Positions 51,365 to 63,433 of a stretch of 64,000 nt of DNA are shown here, piece by piece (within the stretch, counting starts at the first letter, position 1; every line of letters begins with the position of its first letter). The DNA is taken from assembly GCF_030812255.1 (NCBI RefSeq), contig NZ_JAUSSH010000001.1, positions 310,001 through 374,000 on the forward strand, written 5' to 3'. The stretch is from Paeniglutamicibacter psychrophenolicus (lineage in GTDB: Bacteria; Actinomycetota; Actinomycetes; Actinomycetales; Micrococcaceae). Made by a program: the position numbers and the translations under genes. The notes under the pieces were generated by a model that saw nothing but the letters and a program-made list of their open reading frames with translations, was not told the DNA's origin and searched no databases.

Positions 51365-53032
51365 GTGAGCCAGACCGTCCTTGATCTCGTCCCGATTCGC
51401 CGGGCCCTGATTTCCGTCTATGACAAGAGCGGACTGGAGGAACTGGCCGCGGGCCTGCACGCAGCCGGCGTCGCCCTGGTCTCCACCGGTTCCACCGCCA
51501 AGCGCATCGCCGCCGCGGGCATCCCGGTCTCCGAGGTCGAGGAAGTCACCGGTTCCCCGGAAATGCTTGACGGCCGCGTCAAGACCCTGCACCCGCGCGT
51601 GCACGGCGGCATCCTGGCCGACCGTCGCGTCCCGGCCCACATGCAGACCCTGACCGACATGCAGATCGAGGCCTTCGACCTCGTCGTGGTGAACCTCTAC
51701 CCGTTCGTCGAGACCGTGCGCTCCGGCGCCGGGAACGACGCCGTGGTTGAGCAGATCGACATCGGCGGACCGGCCATGGTCCGCTCGGCGGCCAAGAACC
51801 ACGCTGCGGTGTCCATCGTGGTGGATCCGGCCTCCTACGGCGAGGTCATCGCCGCGGCTGCCTCCGGCGGCTTCGACCTGAAGTCCCGCCAGCGCCTGGC
51901 GGCCAAGGCCTTCGCGCACACCGCGGCCTACGACACGGCTGTCGCTTCCTGGACCGCGGCCCAGTTCCTGGACGAGGACGGCGACGGCGTCATCGACTGG
52001 CCCGCGTACACCGGCCTGGCCCTGGAACGCTCCGAGGTGCTGCGCTACGGCGAAAACCCGCACCAGCAGGCTGCCCTCTACGTGGACAAGGCCGCCCCGG
52101 CCGGTATTGCCCAGGCAGACCAGCTGCACGGCAAGGCCATGAGCTACAACAACTACGTCGACGCCGACGCCGCGCTGCGCGCAGCCTTCGACTTCGACGC
52201 CCCGGCCGTCGCCGTGATCAAGCACGCCAACCCGTGCGGCGTCGCCGTGGCCTCCCCGGATGCCGTGGACCCGATCGCCGACGCACACGCCAAGGCACAC
52301 GCCACGGACCCGCTCTCGGCCTTCGGCGGCGTCATCGCAGCCAACCGCACCGTGACCGTGGCCATGGCCAACGCCGTCAAGGACATCTTCACCGAGGTCG
52401 TCATCGCCCCGGCCTTCGAGGCCGAAGCCGTGGCCATCCTCGCGGCCAAGAAGAACATCCGCCTGCTGGCCCTGCCCGAGGGCTACGGCCGCTACCCGAG
52501 CGAAATCCGCCAGGTCTCCGGCGGCGTGCTGGTCCAGATGAGCGACAAGGTCGACGCCGACGGCGACAACCCGGCGAACTGGACCCTGGCCGCCGGTGCG
52601 GCCGCCGACGAGAAGACCCTCGCGGACCTGGCCTTCGCCTGGACCGCGGTGCGTGCCGCGAAGTCCAACGCCATCCTGCTGGCCAACAACGGCGCGGCCG
52701 TGGGCATCGGCATGGGCCAGGTCAACCGCGTGGATTCCTGCAAGCTCGCGGTCGAGCGCGCCAACACCCTGGGCGTCACGGTCGAATCGACCGTGGATGC
52801 CGCGGGCGGGGCCTCCGGTGCCGAAGGCACCTCGGCGGAGCGCGCCCGCGGCGCGGTTGCCGCCTCGGATGCGTTCTTCCCGTTTGCCGACGGACTGCAG
52901 ATCCTGCTGGACGCCGGTGTGCGCGCCGTGGTCCAGCCCGGCGGCTCGGTCCGCGACGAGGAAGTCATTGCCGCTGCCAACGCAGCCGGCGTCACCATGT
53001 ACTTCACCGGTGCACGCCACTTCTTCCACTAG
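51365..53032 (+). CDS. purH: Bifunctional AICAR transformylase / IMP cyclohydrolase
   Basis: 555-residue enzyme for the last two steps of IMP synthesis. N-terminal IMP cyclohydrolase (about 1-200): [47 protein letters not shown]-terminal AICAR transformylase: [13 protein letters not shown] with the Lys/His pair, [38 protein letters not shown] start after GGGAG. Separated from purN by about 13 kb of unrelated genes. A strong terminator follows. Confidence 0.95.
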   Translation: MSQTVLDLVPIRRALISVYDKSGLEELAAGLHAAGVALVSTGSTAKRIAAAGIPVSEVEEVTGSPEMLDGRVKTLHPRVHGGILADRRVPAHMQTLTDMQIEAFDLVVVNLYPFVETVRSGAGNDAVVEQIDIGGPAMVRSAAKNHAAVSIVVDPASYGEVIAAAASGGFDLKSRQRLAAKAFAHTAAYDTAVASWTAAQFLDEDGDGVIDWPAYTGLALERSEVLRYGENPHQQAALYVDKAAPAGIAQADQLHGKAMSYNNYVDADAALRAAFDFDAPAVAVIKHANPCGVAVASPDAVDPIADAHAKAHATDPLSAFGGVIAANRTVTVAMANAVKDIFTEVVIAPAFEAEAVAILAAKKNIRLLALPEGYGRYPSEIRQVSGGVLVQMSDKVDADGDNPANWTLAAGAAADEKTLADLAFAWTAVRAAKSNAILLANNGAAVGIGMGQVNRVDSCKLAVERANTLGVTVESTVDAAGGASGAEGTSAERARGAVAASDAFFPFADGLQILLDAGVRAVVQPGGSVRDEEVIAAANAAGVTMYFTGARHFFH

Positions 53033-53058
53033 GAAAAGCTCCACTGGCCAGCCAGTGA

Positions 53059-53108
53059 AAAGGCTGCCTCCGGCATTCCCCGCAAGGGGAAGGCCGGAGG
53101 CAGCCTTT
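53059..53108 (+). terminator. Terminator of purH
   Basis: Perfect 16-bp stem (AAAGGCTGCCTCCGGC at 53059-53074 with 53093-53108), with a smaller internal TTCCCC/GGGGAA pairing, ending in TTT. Confidence 0.8.
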
Positions 53109-53309
53109 CGTTAACGGATCCCATCGATATGCAAACCAATGTACCGAATTCCAGACGATCAGGCAGTTCCTTTGATGGAACGCCCGTAGGATTACGGGGC
53201 CCGCAATTCGGACAACTTGGCGCAGTTATAACGGCATGATGAAAATCAGTAAGAGATTCTTCTCAATGACTTCGAATAGGATCGTGCTTAGATCAGAAGG
53301 GACTACATC

Positions 53310-54197
53310 GTGGGATTCTTGAAAAGAATTTTTGGTGGCAGAACTGACCAAACGCCCTCACCTCATGTTCCACCGGGGTATAGCCAGGCAAACGATATTT
53401 CGCAGTCTCCAACTGGGGTTGAACTCTCGGTCTCGATGGGGGAGCAGACGCTGGTTCAGCTGACGGGGACCACAACTTTCGCGAAAGAGGCCGTCACAGA
53501 CCTCGCCTTACGGCATGGGATCGAGGGCGACGGATACTTCGAAGGTACGGGTACCCTTCAACGCGAGCCTGAGAACAAAGCTGATCCGCTTGCGGTAGCT
53601 GTCCTTGTCGAAGGTGAACGGATCGGGTACCTGCCCGGTTACCTTGCTCGAGGGCAAGCCATTTCTGTCGACGGAGCACGCGCCGTCCCAGTGCAGATTT
53701 TCTTCGAGATGCTCCCAAAGGGGCCGCGCGCAGAGGCATGGGCATGGTTGGGCAATGGAACTGCACAATGGCAATGGTCCGAGTTAGATAGACCACCGAT
53801 GTCGTCTGGTGCCAAGGCGGCCGCACGCCACCGCGAAACCCACGACATCGTAAACGAGGCTCTCGCTGAAGGAGGTGCGCGAGCGACATCCTTCAAAGCA
53901 GGCATGGTCAAAGGAGTCCACTATCTTCAATTGGTCGAGCCCATCAAGCAACTAAAGCGCGAAGGCAGACTAGAAGAAGCGCTCGCGCTTTGCAGCGCCG
54001 CAATCGAAGGCGCAGAACGAGGGCGGGAGGGGAGAGAGCCAGCGCCCTGGTATACCGAACAGGCGGCCATCATCCACCGCAAACTAGGGCAACACGACGA
54101 AGAAATCGCAGTCCTCCGTCGTTGGCTAAAAATCTGCCCGTCAAATCGCAGGGAAGGTAGCCGAATCAAAGCGCGGCTAGACAAGCTGCTGCCCTAA
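53310..54197 (+). CDS. HIRAN-domain protein with helical repeat tail
   Basis: 295 residues. After a short N-terminal part (GFLKRIFGGRTDQ), a HIRAN-like domain covers about 48-120: TGTTTFAKEAVTDLALRHG, LQREPENKADPLAVAVLVEG, ERIGYLP. HIRAN domains bind 3' DNA ends or modified bases in helicases and restriction-like proteins. The C-terminal half (about 210-290) is helical with TPR-like spacing (REGRLEEALALCSAAIEGAE, HDEEIAVLRRWLKICP). No helicase or nuclease domain is fused. GTG start after AAGGGA. The gene is AT-richer than its neighbours, suggesting acquisition. Confidence 0.7.
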   Translation: MGFLKRIFGGRTDQTPSPHVPPGYSQANDISQSPTGVELSVSMGEQTLVQLTGTTTFAKEAVTDLALRHGIEGDGYFEGTGTLQREPENKADPLAVAVLVEGERIGYLPGYLARGQAISVDGARAVPVQIFFEMLPKGPRAEAWAWLGNGTAQWQWSELDRPPMSSGAKAAARHRETHDIVNEALAEGGARATSFKAGMVKGVHYLQLVEPIKQLKREGRLEEALALCSAAIEGAERGREGREPAPWYTEQAAIIHRKLGQHDEEIAVLRRWLKICPSNRREGSRIKARLDKLLP

Positions 54198-54350
54198 TCG
54201 TGCAGCGTTAATCGGCGAGGGTATCTCCAGTTCCGGCAGGCCTGCTATTTGCGTGAATTCCTGTCCGCTACGCCGTTCACGGCAATCGGGCGTGACCCGG
54301 AACAAAAGTGCCTCTCTAAAACAGTCTTCTCACCCGAATCCGTGATCAGG

Positions 54351-55811
54351 TCAGGGCCGCTTGTCGACCGTGACGAAGAACGAGATTGCCAGGCCGACGG
54401 TGGCCAGGACGGCACCGACGATGAAGGCGACGTGGGCGCCGGAGAACAGTGCGTGGGCCAGGTCGGACCCCGCTTCAAGCCGTGCCGTGGAGAGCAGCGA
54501 CATCACGGTTATGAAGACGGTGGTGCCGATGGCGCCGCCGAGCTGCTGGCCGGTGTTGAAGATGGCCGAGCCGTGGCCGTACAGCCGGGGCTCGAGGCTG
54601 GCCATGGCCGAGGACATCAGTCCGGTCATCAGCAGCGCCAGCCCGATGGAGAAGATGACGTGGTTGACCATGAACACCCACAGGGCGGTGTCCGAATCCA
54701 CTGTCACGTAGAGCCACTGGCCAAGTGCCAGCAAAGCCGCACCCGGAATCACGACCGGGCGGGGCCCGAAGCGGTCGTAGATGCGCCCGAAGATCGGTGC
54801 GACAACGGCCTGGGCCAGGCCGCCGGGCAGCAGCATCATGCCGATGGCCAGCGTGCTGATGCCCGCGCCGGATTCGAGGATGATCGGCAGCATCACGATG
54901 GTGCCCAGCAGCGTGCCGAAGGCGATCATGATCAGCAGCACGGAGAAGGCGAAGCTGCGGGACTTGAACGGGGTCAGGTTCAGCAGTTCCCTGCCGTCGC
55001 GGGTGAGGTGGACCTGGCGCTTGATGAACAGTGCCAGGGACAGCAGGCCGAAGACGAAGCAGGCGATGACCAACACGGGGTTCTCGGCGGCATGCTCAAG
55101 GGTGGAGATGCCGTAGACCAGCAGGCCGAAGGCGAAGGCGGAGAGCACGACGGAGAAGACATCGACCGGGAGCTTGCGGGCCGTCGACGGGAGCTTGATG
55201 AAAACGATGCCCAGCACCAGGATGACCACGGCCAGCGGGGCCATCAGGATGAAGATGTAGTGCCAGCTGAAGGAGTTGACGATGGCGCCGGAAACGGTGG
55301 GGCCCACGGCCGGGCCCACGGAGATCACGATCGAGTTCAGCCCCATGACGGCCCCGCGCTTGTGCACGGGGACCAGCTGCAAAGTGGTGGTCATCAGCAG
55401 CGGCAGCACGATGGCGGTGCCGACGGCCTGGATGATGCGGGCCACCAGCAGCACCGCGAAGGTCGGGGCAACGATGGCGATGGCCGTGCCGACGACGAAG
55501 CTGGACAGCGCGAAGATGAACAGGGCTCGCGTGCTGAAACGCTGCAGCAGGAACCCGGTGGTGGGGATGACCACGGACATGGTCAGCAGGAACCCGGTGG
55601 TCAGCCACTGCCCGGCGGCCGCGGAGACGGACAGGTCCGCCATGATGGCCGGCAGGGCGACGCTGAGCACCGTTTCGTTCAGGATCATCAGGAAGGCGGC
55701 CAGGGCCAGGGCCCCGATGATGCCGGTGAGCTGCCTGGTGGGCAACGTGGGAGGGGCCTGTCGCGACGTGGTCGGGGGCGGCGGCATCGTGTCTTCTGCG
55801 GTCTGGGCCAT
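54351..55811 (-). CDS. DHA2-family multidrug efflux MFS transporter
   Basis: 486 residues, fourteen predicted helices. Motif A-like RFSTRALFIFALSSFVVGT, motif C in VISVGPAVGPTVSGAIV (G-x6-GPxxGP), and the DHA2 opening LALAAFLMILNETVLSVALP place it with EmrB/QacA exporters. The ATG at 55811 has AAGG upstream. Divergent from a TetR gene across a short region with two identical-type operator boxes, the common arrangement for drug-inducible efflux. Confidence 0.9.
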   Translation of the reverse strand: MAQTAEDTMPPPPTTSRQAPPTLPTRQLTGIIGALALAAFLMILNETVLSVALPAIMADLSVSAAAGQWLTTGFLLTMSVVIPTTGFLLQRFSTRALFIFALSSFVVGTAIAIVAPTFAVLLVARIIQAVGTAIVLPLLMTTTLQLVPVHKRGAVMGLNSIVISVGPAVGPTVSGAIVNSFSWHYIFILMAPLAVVILVLGIVFIKLPSTARKLPVDVFSVVLSAFAFGLLVYGISTLEHAAENPVLVIACFVFGLLSLALFIKRQVHLTRDGRELLNLTPFKSRSFAFSVLLIMIAFGTLLGTIVMLPIILESGAGISTLAIGMMLLPGGLAQAVVAPIFGRIYDRFGPRPVVIPGAALLALGQWLYVTVDSDTALWVFMVNHVIFSIGLALLMTGLMSSAMASLEPRLYGHGSAIFNTGQQLGGAIGTTVFITVMSLLSTARLEAGSDLAHALFSGAHVAFIVGAVLATVGLAISFFVTVDKRP

Positions 55812-55852
55812 CGAAAATACCTTCTTCTGTGAAAAGTGAACAGACCAAATCA

Positions 55853-55867
55853 TGTCACGGTGTGACA
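55853..55867. promoter_or_regulatory. TetR operator box 1
   Basis: TGTCA-CGGTG-TGACA, a perfect inverted repeat. Closest to the efflux gene, likely covering its promoter. Box 2 lies 33 bp away, about three helical turns. Confidence 0.65.
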
Positions 55868-55885
55868 CGTTTGGTAAGCTAAAGC

Positions 55886-55900
55886 TGTCAGAGTGTGACA
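55886..55900. promoter_or_regulatory. TetR operator box 2
   Basis: TGTCA-GAGTG-TGACA, same half sites and spacing as box 1. It precedes TATACT (55906-55911), a good -10 for the tetR gene, so binding would also repress the regulator. It also overlaps a possible GTG start at 55895, which is therefore unlikely to be used. Confidence 0.65.
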
Positions 55901-55966
55901 CAAGATATACTTTTCCAGGCCCCGGAACCCGCCGGGGCGCCGCCGCGTCAAGGAGTGGGACGAACT

Positions 55967-56551
55967 GTGGGGATCCGCGAAGAACGCCGCGCACGGATGC
56001 GCCGAGAGATCCAGGGAGCCACGCTGGACCTGGTGGAGAAGCAGGGCCTTGACGCCACGACGATCGGCGACATCGCCGCACGCGTGGGAATTTCCGAGCG
56101 CACGGTTTTCCGCTACTACGCATCCAAGGAACATGCGCTCATGCCCGGCCAGCAGAGCCTGATCGACACCCTGGTGGGCAGCGAAAGTGCCCATTCAACT
56201 TCCTCCGGAATCCTGGGGGACCTGCTGGCCGTGTGTCGGGACCTGTTCGCTCAGGAGGTCGAGCAGAGTGATTTCCGGAGGATCTCCCGCCTGATGGTGC
56301 AGGAGCCGGCGATGACGAGGGTGGTCGTTCGGCAAGAACGGAAACTGGTTGAGGCGCTGAGTGCCTCGCTCGTCGGGCGGGGGCAGCTGGAATCGATCCA
56401 GGCGCTGCTGGTGGCCGAGGTGGTCACGGCCGCCTGGCGGGTCGCCTGGCAAAGCTTTGCGCGGAACGAAGTCGACGGCGTGGATTCCGACCCGGTGGAA
56501 CTCTTCGAGAAAACCATTTGCGAATTGGGGAAGTTGTTTCACGAAGGCTGA
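55967..56551 (+). CDS. TetR-family repressor of the efflux pump
   Basis: 194 residues from GTG 55967; a longer frame opens at 55895, but that start lies inside an operator and before the likely transcript start. HTH: REIQGATLDLVEKQGLDATT, IGDIAARVGISERTVFRYYA, SKEHAL. The C-terminal ligand-binding domain is helical and unremarkable. Divergent from the DHA2 exporter; autorepression through two operator boxes is predicted. AAGGAG lies 11-14 nt upstream. Confidence 0.88.
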   Translation: MGIREERRARMRREIQGATLDLVEKQGLDATTIGDIAARVGISERTVFRYYASKEHALMPGQQSLIDTLVGSESAHSTSSGILGDLLAVCRDLFAQEVEQSDFRRISRLMVQEPAMTRVVVRQERKLVEALSASLVGRGQLESIQALLVAEVVTAAWRVAWQSFARNEVDGVDSDPVELFEKTICELGKLFHEG

Positions 56552-56718
56552 GGTGGGCGGCTCGGACCATTCAGTTATGACGCGTTAACTTAACTCGTCC
56601 CGGGCGCGGAAGCCCCGATTGCCCCGCCAATGCGCGGCGAAACGGTCCCGCAAGGTGACGGGATCCTTGCCACAAAAAGTGTTTGCGGGCGGAAAGTCGG
56701 GTAAGTTGGGGACGTTGA

Positions 56719-58995
<2,277 letters not shown>

Positions 58996-59697
58996 TCCCT
59001 CCCTTCCACAGGGAAGTACGGCAGAGGCCGCCACGATCCTGGATCGTGGCGGCCGTTGCTGTCTTTTAGAGGCGTTGTGGAGCGGCTTATTGCTCTTAGT
59101 CCCTTCCCTTGCTAGTGGAACTCTTTTGCGTCAATCTCCTCGGAGAGTTCTGAATGATGCTACGAACCGTAGTCAACAATGACGGAGTCGCCCGAGATGC
59201 CAGAACGACCGCAGATCGATTCATGCAGGTTTGCCCTCTGGTCATTAAGTCAACATACAGTTTCGTCATTGACCGATCGCATGCCTTCCTCGAGCCTTGG
59301 CGCCCGAAGCGCAAGCTCCTGTTTTTCTCGCCATTCGACAGCATTTTGTATGGCCATACTGGACAAGGTTGGATGCCTGGGGCGAAAGACAAGAATCGGA
59401 AAAGTCGGGGCTGCGGCGATCTTGTGAAGCATGGGTTTTGAAGGGTAACTCAGCAGGACGAATGGCTCGAGCAAGCCAACCGTCAAGAAGCACAAAGCCA
59501 CAGCGAAGCCGGGCTTTGCGCGCCGTTCCTCTTACGCCTGCCAGAGAACAGCATGTTTCTCCGTGGCGTTCCGCGAGTGAGAGAGTAATTCCGAAAGCAG
59601 CCTGCACGGCCTCGGCGAGGATTTGTTCGGCCTTATCCTCGACGCCTTCGATGCCCATGGCCGCGGGCCGAATCCAGCTCCAGAGGGGTCGTTTCTG
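58996..59697. other. Intergenic region after icd
   Basis: Holds the icd terminator, then about 640 bp of lower GC with several short open frames on both strands (for example 59154-59441 + and 59266-59658 -). None shows a recognisable domain or convincing ribosome site with coding character, so I treat it as non-coding or eroded sequence. Confidence 0.5.
59026..59054 (+). terminator. Terminator of icd
   Basis: Near-perfect palindrome GGCCGCCACGATCC-T-GGATCGTGGCGGCC, followed within 12 bp by TTTT. Confidence 0.8.
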
Positions 59698-60339
59698 CTA
59701 CTCGGATGCAACGGCCTCGGTGCCTCCTGCTCCCTTGGTAGTAGCGGATTCCACGACGCGCCGCGCAGCGAAGCCGGTCAGTGAAGCTACGGTGGCAGCC
59801 ATAAGAATCCCCGCCAATAGGTAGACCACCAACAGCACGGGAAAGGGTGTCTTTTCGTCGATGAACGGCGACGGTGCCAATGTCCAGAGGATACCGGCTG
59901 ACCACGCAAGAAAGTTTATGGGGATCCACCAGAAGGAACGCGGGGTCAGGCGGCGCAGGACGAGCCATTGCAAAGACGGAATCGAAACCAGAAGCAGTAC
60001 CGCGCCCACGAGAATCCAGGGCAGGGCTGACGGAGAACCTGGGTCGAAGCCGGCGATCGTGCTGGGCAGCATACCAATGGCCCATGCGACTGCAGCGCCC
60101 CCTGCGGTAGCCACGACCCACGAGGAACGTCTTACGACCGAAGGACCAAAACCGATCGACTGACCGGCCCCGAGCAGGGCCCCTTCGCACGCGCCGGCAA
60201 CAATCATCAAAGGGTAGACCACAAAGCCCGGCGCTGCTGCCAGCGCCAACAGTCCACCCACTGCGGCCGGGACCATGAATCCGATGGCTTCCCCTGCAGT
60301 AACGGCAAGTACCCACCGCCGCATGAATGAGCCTGTCAT
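59698..60339 (-). CDS. Integral membrane protein of unknown family
   Basis: 213 residues with about six hydrophobic helices (MVPAAVGGLLALAAAPGFVV, YPLMIVAGACEGALLGAGQS, WVVATAGGAAVAWAIGM, LPWILVGAVLLLVSIPSLQ, and two near the C-terminus). The start at MTGSFMRRWVLAVTAGEAIG fits a leading basic cap; the frame continues upstream without protein character. G-rich EGALLGAGQ motif noted but not assigned. Monocistronic. Confidence 0.65.
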   Translation of the reverse strand: MTGSFMRRWVLAVTAGEAIGFMVPAAVGGLLALAAAPGFVVYPLMIVAGACEGALLGAGQSIGFGPSVVRRSSWVVATAGGAAVAWAIGMLPSTIAGFDPGSPSALPWILVGAVLLLVSIPSLQWLVLRRLTPRSFWWIPINFLAWSAGILWTLAPSPFIDEKTPFPVLLVVYLLAGILMAATVASLTGFAARRVVESATTKGAGGTEAVASE

Positions 60340-60524
60340 GCGCCTACCGCTTTCCGGTGTCCACTCCAGACAGTGCGGCCTGCCATGTGCTCGAGCCGAC
60401 GTCTCTGTGCCCCGAAGAGGTAGGCTCCACTGCAATCGGAGGCAGAGCAAAGATACCTCCAGTAGTCATGCACCCTGAGTACATTGGTTTCGGGTCCTGG
60501 CTCCGCGGTATCCATAGCCTGAGC

Positions 60525-60830
60525 CTACAGACACGCCCAGTCTGGCAGTAGGGATGGAGATCCAGTGCAGCTGCTCAGGACTTCTTCAGGGCGCACCGCC
60601 TCTAGGAGGTCACGCCCGGTATCGGTGAGATGCAACTCGCGCCGCCGGCCGTCTTCCGCAGACGGGGTTGCGAGCACGAGGCCGCCCAGGATGAGGGAAC
60701 CGACTGTCGAGCTCATCGACCGTGGGCTCACGCTCTCGAGTCGTGCAAGGTCGGCAATGGTGATGCCCGGCCGCTGATGGAGGCGAGGGCTCATTGTCCA
60801 TGGAGATCTTCGCGGGCACGGAAACCCCAA
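60525..60830 (-). pseudogene. MarR-family regulator fragment
   Basis: About 101 codons with only the winged-helix core of a MarR protein: RPGITIADLARLESVSPRSM as recognition helices, STVGSLILGGLVLATPSAED with GRRREL as wing. Both the N-terminal dimer helices and the C-terminal helices are missing or out of frame, so it is likely a remnant. Confidence 0.55.
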
Positions 60831-60857
60831 CGCGCCACTGCGGCGAAGCGTGTGGGC

Positions 60858-61829
60858 TCATAGCCAGTCTTTGCGCCGAAAGATCATGAAGAGACCTACC
60901 GACAGCACCGCAATCAAAAGCGTTGATGCGATAAAGCCTGACTCGTGGGCGAAGCCGGGGTAGGGCAAATTCTGGCCGTAGAAACCGGTGATAGCGGTCG
61001 GTACGGCGATGATGGCGGCCCAACTTGTGACCTTCTTGGTGATGATATTGAGTCTATTGCCTTGGATGGTCAGATTGGTTTCCACGATCGTGGAGACCAG
61101 ATCCCGTAAGCTGTCGGTCCACTCGGTGGCTCTCAGCACGTGGTCGTAGAGGTCTTGGTAGTACGGTGCCATTTCGCGGGGAACCAGCTGGACGTCACGT
61201 CGAATGAGTGTGTTGATAACCTCGCGCATTGGAAGCACCACCCGACGTAGTCGAACAAGACTCTTTCGCAGTTCAAAGCTGCGGCGTTGCACGTCAGTGT
61301 CGTGGGATCGTTCGTCGAAGAGCAGGTCCTCGAGGGTCTCTATTTGTTCATCGAGCATTTGCACGGTGTCGAAGTGCCCGTCGACTATGAAGTCGAGCAG
61401 CCCGTATAGGAGCGCACTGATGCCATGCGTAATGAGTTCGGCGTTCTGTTCTAGGTGGTCAATCAAATCCCGAATGGGGAAGGCATCATCCTTGCGCACA
61501 GTGATAAGGGCCTTGGGAGTGATAAAAGCCGCAATCTCAGCCGTACTCAGCTCCCCCGAGGCCGTATCAAGGCGGACAGCATAAGCACTGAGATAGTCAT
61601 GATGCTCGTAGCGGTTGAATTTGGGTCGCTGTTGCACCGTCGTAGCGCCTTCGACGGCGAGCGAATGCAGGCTGAGTTCGTCGGCAACGGTCTGCAGGTC
61701 TTGCGGCGTGGGCCTGTACAGGTCGACCCAGATGACGGTGTCTTCGTGAATCAGATGTTCATCGAGCCCCTCCAGCGGGAAGCCTTCATCCAGTAGGACT
61801 CCTCGACGATAGCATCTTGTGGTGTTCAT
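60858..61829 (-). CDS. CorA-family divalent cation transporter
   Basis: 323 residues. A large cytoplasmic domain (VIWVDLYRPTPQDLQTVADE, KALITVRKDDAFPIRDLIDH, ERSHDTDVQRRSFELRKSLV) is followed by the stalk helix and two C-terminal membrane helices (TSWAAIIAVPTAITGFYGQN, FIASTLLIAVLSVGLFMIF), ending in FRRKDWL. The pore signature is Y-G-Q-N rather than the classical Y-G-M-N. The start MNTTRCYRRG at 61829 is preferred over one 27 bp earlier. Mg2+ is the default cargo. Confidence 0.85.
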   Translation of the reverse strand: MNTTRCYRRGVLLDEGFPLEGLDEHLIHEDTVIWVDLYRPTPQDLQTVADELSLHSLAVEGATTVQQRPKFNRYEHHDYLSAYAVRLDTASGELSTAEIAAFITPKALITVRKDDAFPIRDLIDHLEQNAELITHGISALLYGLLDFIVDGHFDTVQMLDEQIETLEDLLFDERSHDTDVQRRSFELRKSLVRLRRVVLPMREVINTLIRRDVQLVPREMAPYYQDLYDHVLRATEWTDSLRDLVSTIVETNLTIQGNRLNIITKKVTSWAAIIAVPTAITGFYGQNLPYPGFAHESGFIASTLLIAVLSVGLFMIFRRKDWL

Positions 61830-62493
61830 ACCGCCAGTATCACAGTCGCTGTGCAATCAAGGCCGGCGCATCGCCGACACCGCTTCCATCAAGAAGCCCG
61901 TCTGAGAGTGAACCGTTCCAGCTTGTGCGAAGGTAACGACATTTATGGATCCGGCCTTTTCGCGGACGCCCTCCGTGTCTTGGAGGCATTTGATCGGGAG
62001 TCCCTCGAGCAGGAGTCCGCGCGGAAACGGCTCACCGCCAAAGAGGTCGGATCCCCCTAATCCGTCCTGAGACGAGAGACAATGCGAGTACGCACCCGAG
62101 CTCCCCAAGGCCGACCGAGGAGTATGCGATCTAGAGGCTCGACAGCAAGATCCATTCGCCACCCCCATCGGGCACATGGAACATCAGTTGTTCGGCGATC
62201 GTATGCGCATCCGTACCTTACCGAGCAATAGTGTTTGATCCCGTTCAGAGTCCTTGGGTCTGTTCCAAGTTGTTCCTCTGTGAAGCAAGTTCAGCCAGCA
62301 GACAGTAGGCCTCAGGCTCGACCGCCCACTTGCCGCCGTATGGTTTGTATCTATTGCTCATGGGACCTAAGCCACTTCACCAACAGCCTCAGTAGGACGA
62401 CGATAGGAACACACAGAACCGAACCGGTCGACCGCCCCGAACACGCTACCTGCGCCGATGGGTCTGACTAGGCCGGCGTGAAGGACTGGGAAA
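61830..62493. other. Intergenic region before the DUF4386-like gene
   Basis: 664 bp with no convincing gene. A + strand frame near 61950-62060 (ALRVLEAFDRESLEQESARK) vaguely recalls the start of an IclR regulator but lacks everything else. Composition is less GC-biased at third positions than in neighbouring genes. Confidence 0.45.
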
Positions 62494-63249
62494 ATGACCG
62501 TGAACGCGTCAGGAACGCTCAGCGAGGCGGGGATGCCAACGTGGCGTTCCCTCTACTTGGTGGCCGGGATCGGGTCTATCGCTTTTGTGCTGCTGTTGAT
62601 CGGCGCGCTTGTCGTGGACTTCGTCGCTCCGCCGCCGGTGGATGGAGGTGCGGAGACGCTGGAGTTCATCGCCGCAAATAAGGTGCCCTATGTGCTGGAA
62701 CAGGTGCTGTGGATCCTCCCGAATGTTCTCGCTGTGCTGGTCTTCGTCGCTCTTTTCATCGCGCTGAAACCCATCAACAAGAGCTTCGCCCTGGTCGGCG
62801 CCCTCCTCGGGGCGTTGTCGTGGGCCACGTTCCTGGCCATCCCTGTCACCAGCCGTGGCTCGCTCACCCTCGTGTACCTCAGCGATCAGTATATGGCTGC
62901 AGCCGTCGCGGAGCGCGACCGGTTCGCAATCGCTGCGGAGGCGATTGTGGCCGAGAACAACACCCCGGCGATTGTCGCTGTCCTGTCCGCCGCGGGCATC
63001 CTCCTGATCTCTGTCGTGATGACAAGAGGTGTCATGCCGCGCGCAATAGGATGGCTCGGAGTGGTGACTGGGGCGCTGGGCATGCTCAGCGAAGCACTCC
63101 GGTACGCCGCGCCATTTTTTTACTGGGGCTACGGCATCCTGCTCTGGGGCTGGTTCATCTCAGTCGGGGTCGCACTCATCTTGCTCGGCCGGCGGACACC
63201 ACGCGTGTCCGCCGATGGAGGGCTGATGGTCCCGCCAACGACCAACTAA
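62494..63249 (+). CDS. DUF4386-like membrane protein
   Basis: 251 residues with six to seven helices: SLYLVAGIGSIAFVLLLIGA, VLWILPNVLAVLVFVALFIA, LVGALLGALSWATFLAIPVT, VAVLSAAGILLISVVM, and two near the C-terminus (RAIGWLGVVTGALGMLSEAL). The arrangement fits DUF4386, a family of unknown function often regulated by stress. Isolated gene. Confidence 0.65.
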   Translation: MTVNASGTLSEAGMPTWRSLYLVAGIGSIAFVLLLIGALVVDFVAPPPVDGGAETLEFIAANKVPYVLEQVLWILPNVLAVLVFVALFIALKPINKSFALVGALLGALSWATFLAIPVTSRGSLTLVYLSDQYMAAAVAERDRFAIAAEAIVAENNTPAIVAVLSAAGILLISVVMTRGVMPRAIGWLGVVTGALGMLSEALRYAAPFFYWGYGILLWGWFISVGVALILLGRRTPRVSADGGLMVPPTTN

Positions 63250-63433
63250 AGCTCGGGGCCGATGGCTTCATTATCTCGTCATTCGAGTGGTAGAGCGTCG
63301 TCGTACGTGGGCGCCCGTCCGTGACAGCTTGATGCGCGCCGTGCCTTCTTGGACGTGCCGCTCAATCCTCCAGCGTTGCCTGAAAAGCGAATCTCTAGCA
63401 TGGCCCCGGGACTGGTAATCCAGCCGTGCCCCG

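Noticed and set aside
59154-59441. Small gene after icd
   Set aside because: No ribosome site, no recognisable domain, and overlapping frames on both strands are equally open.
61950-62060. IclR regulator
   Set aside because: Only about 20 residues resemble an IclR start; no HTH completion or effector domain, so not annotated as a gene.
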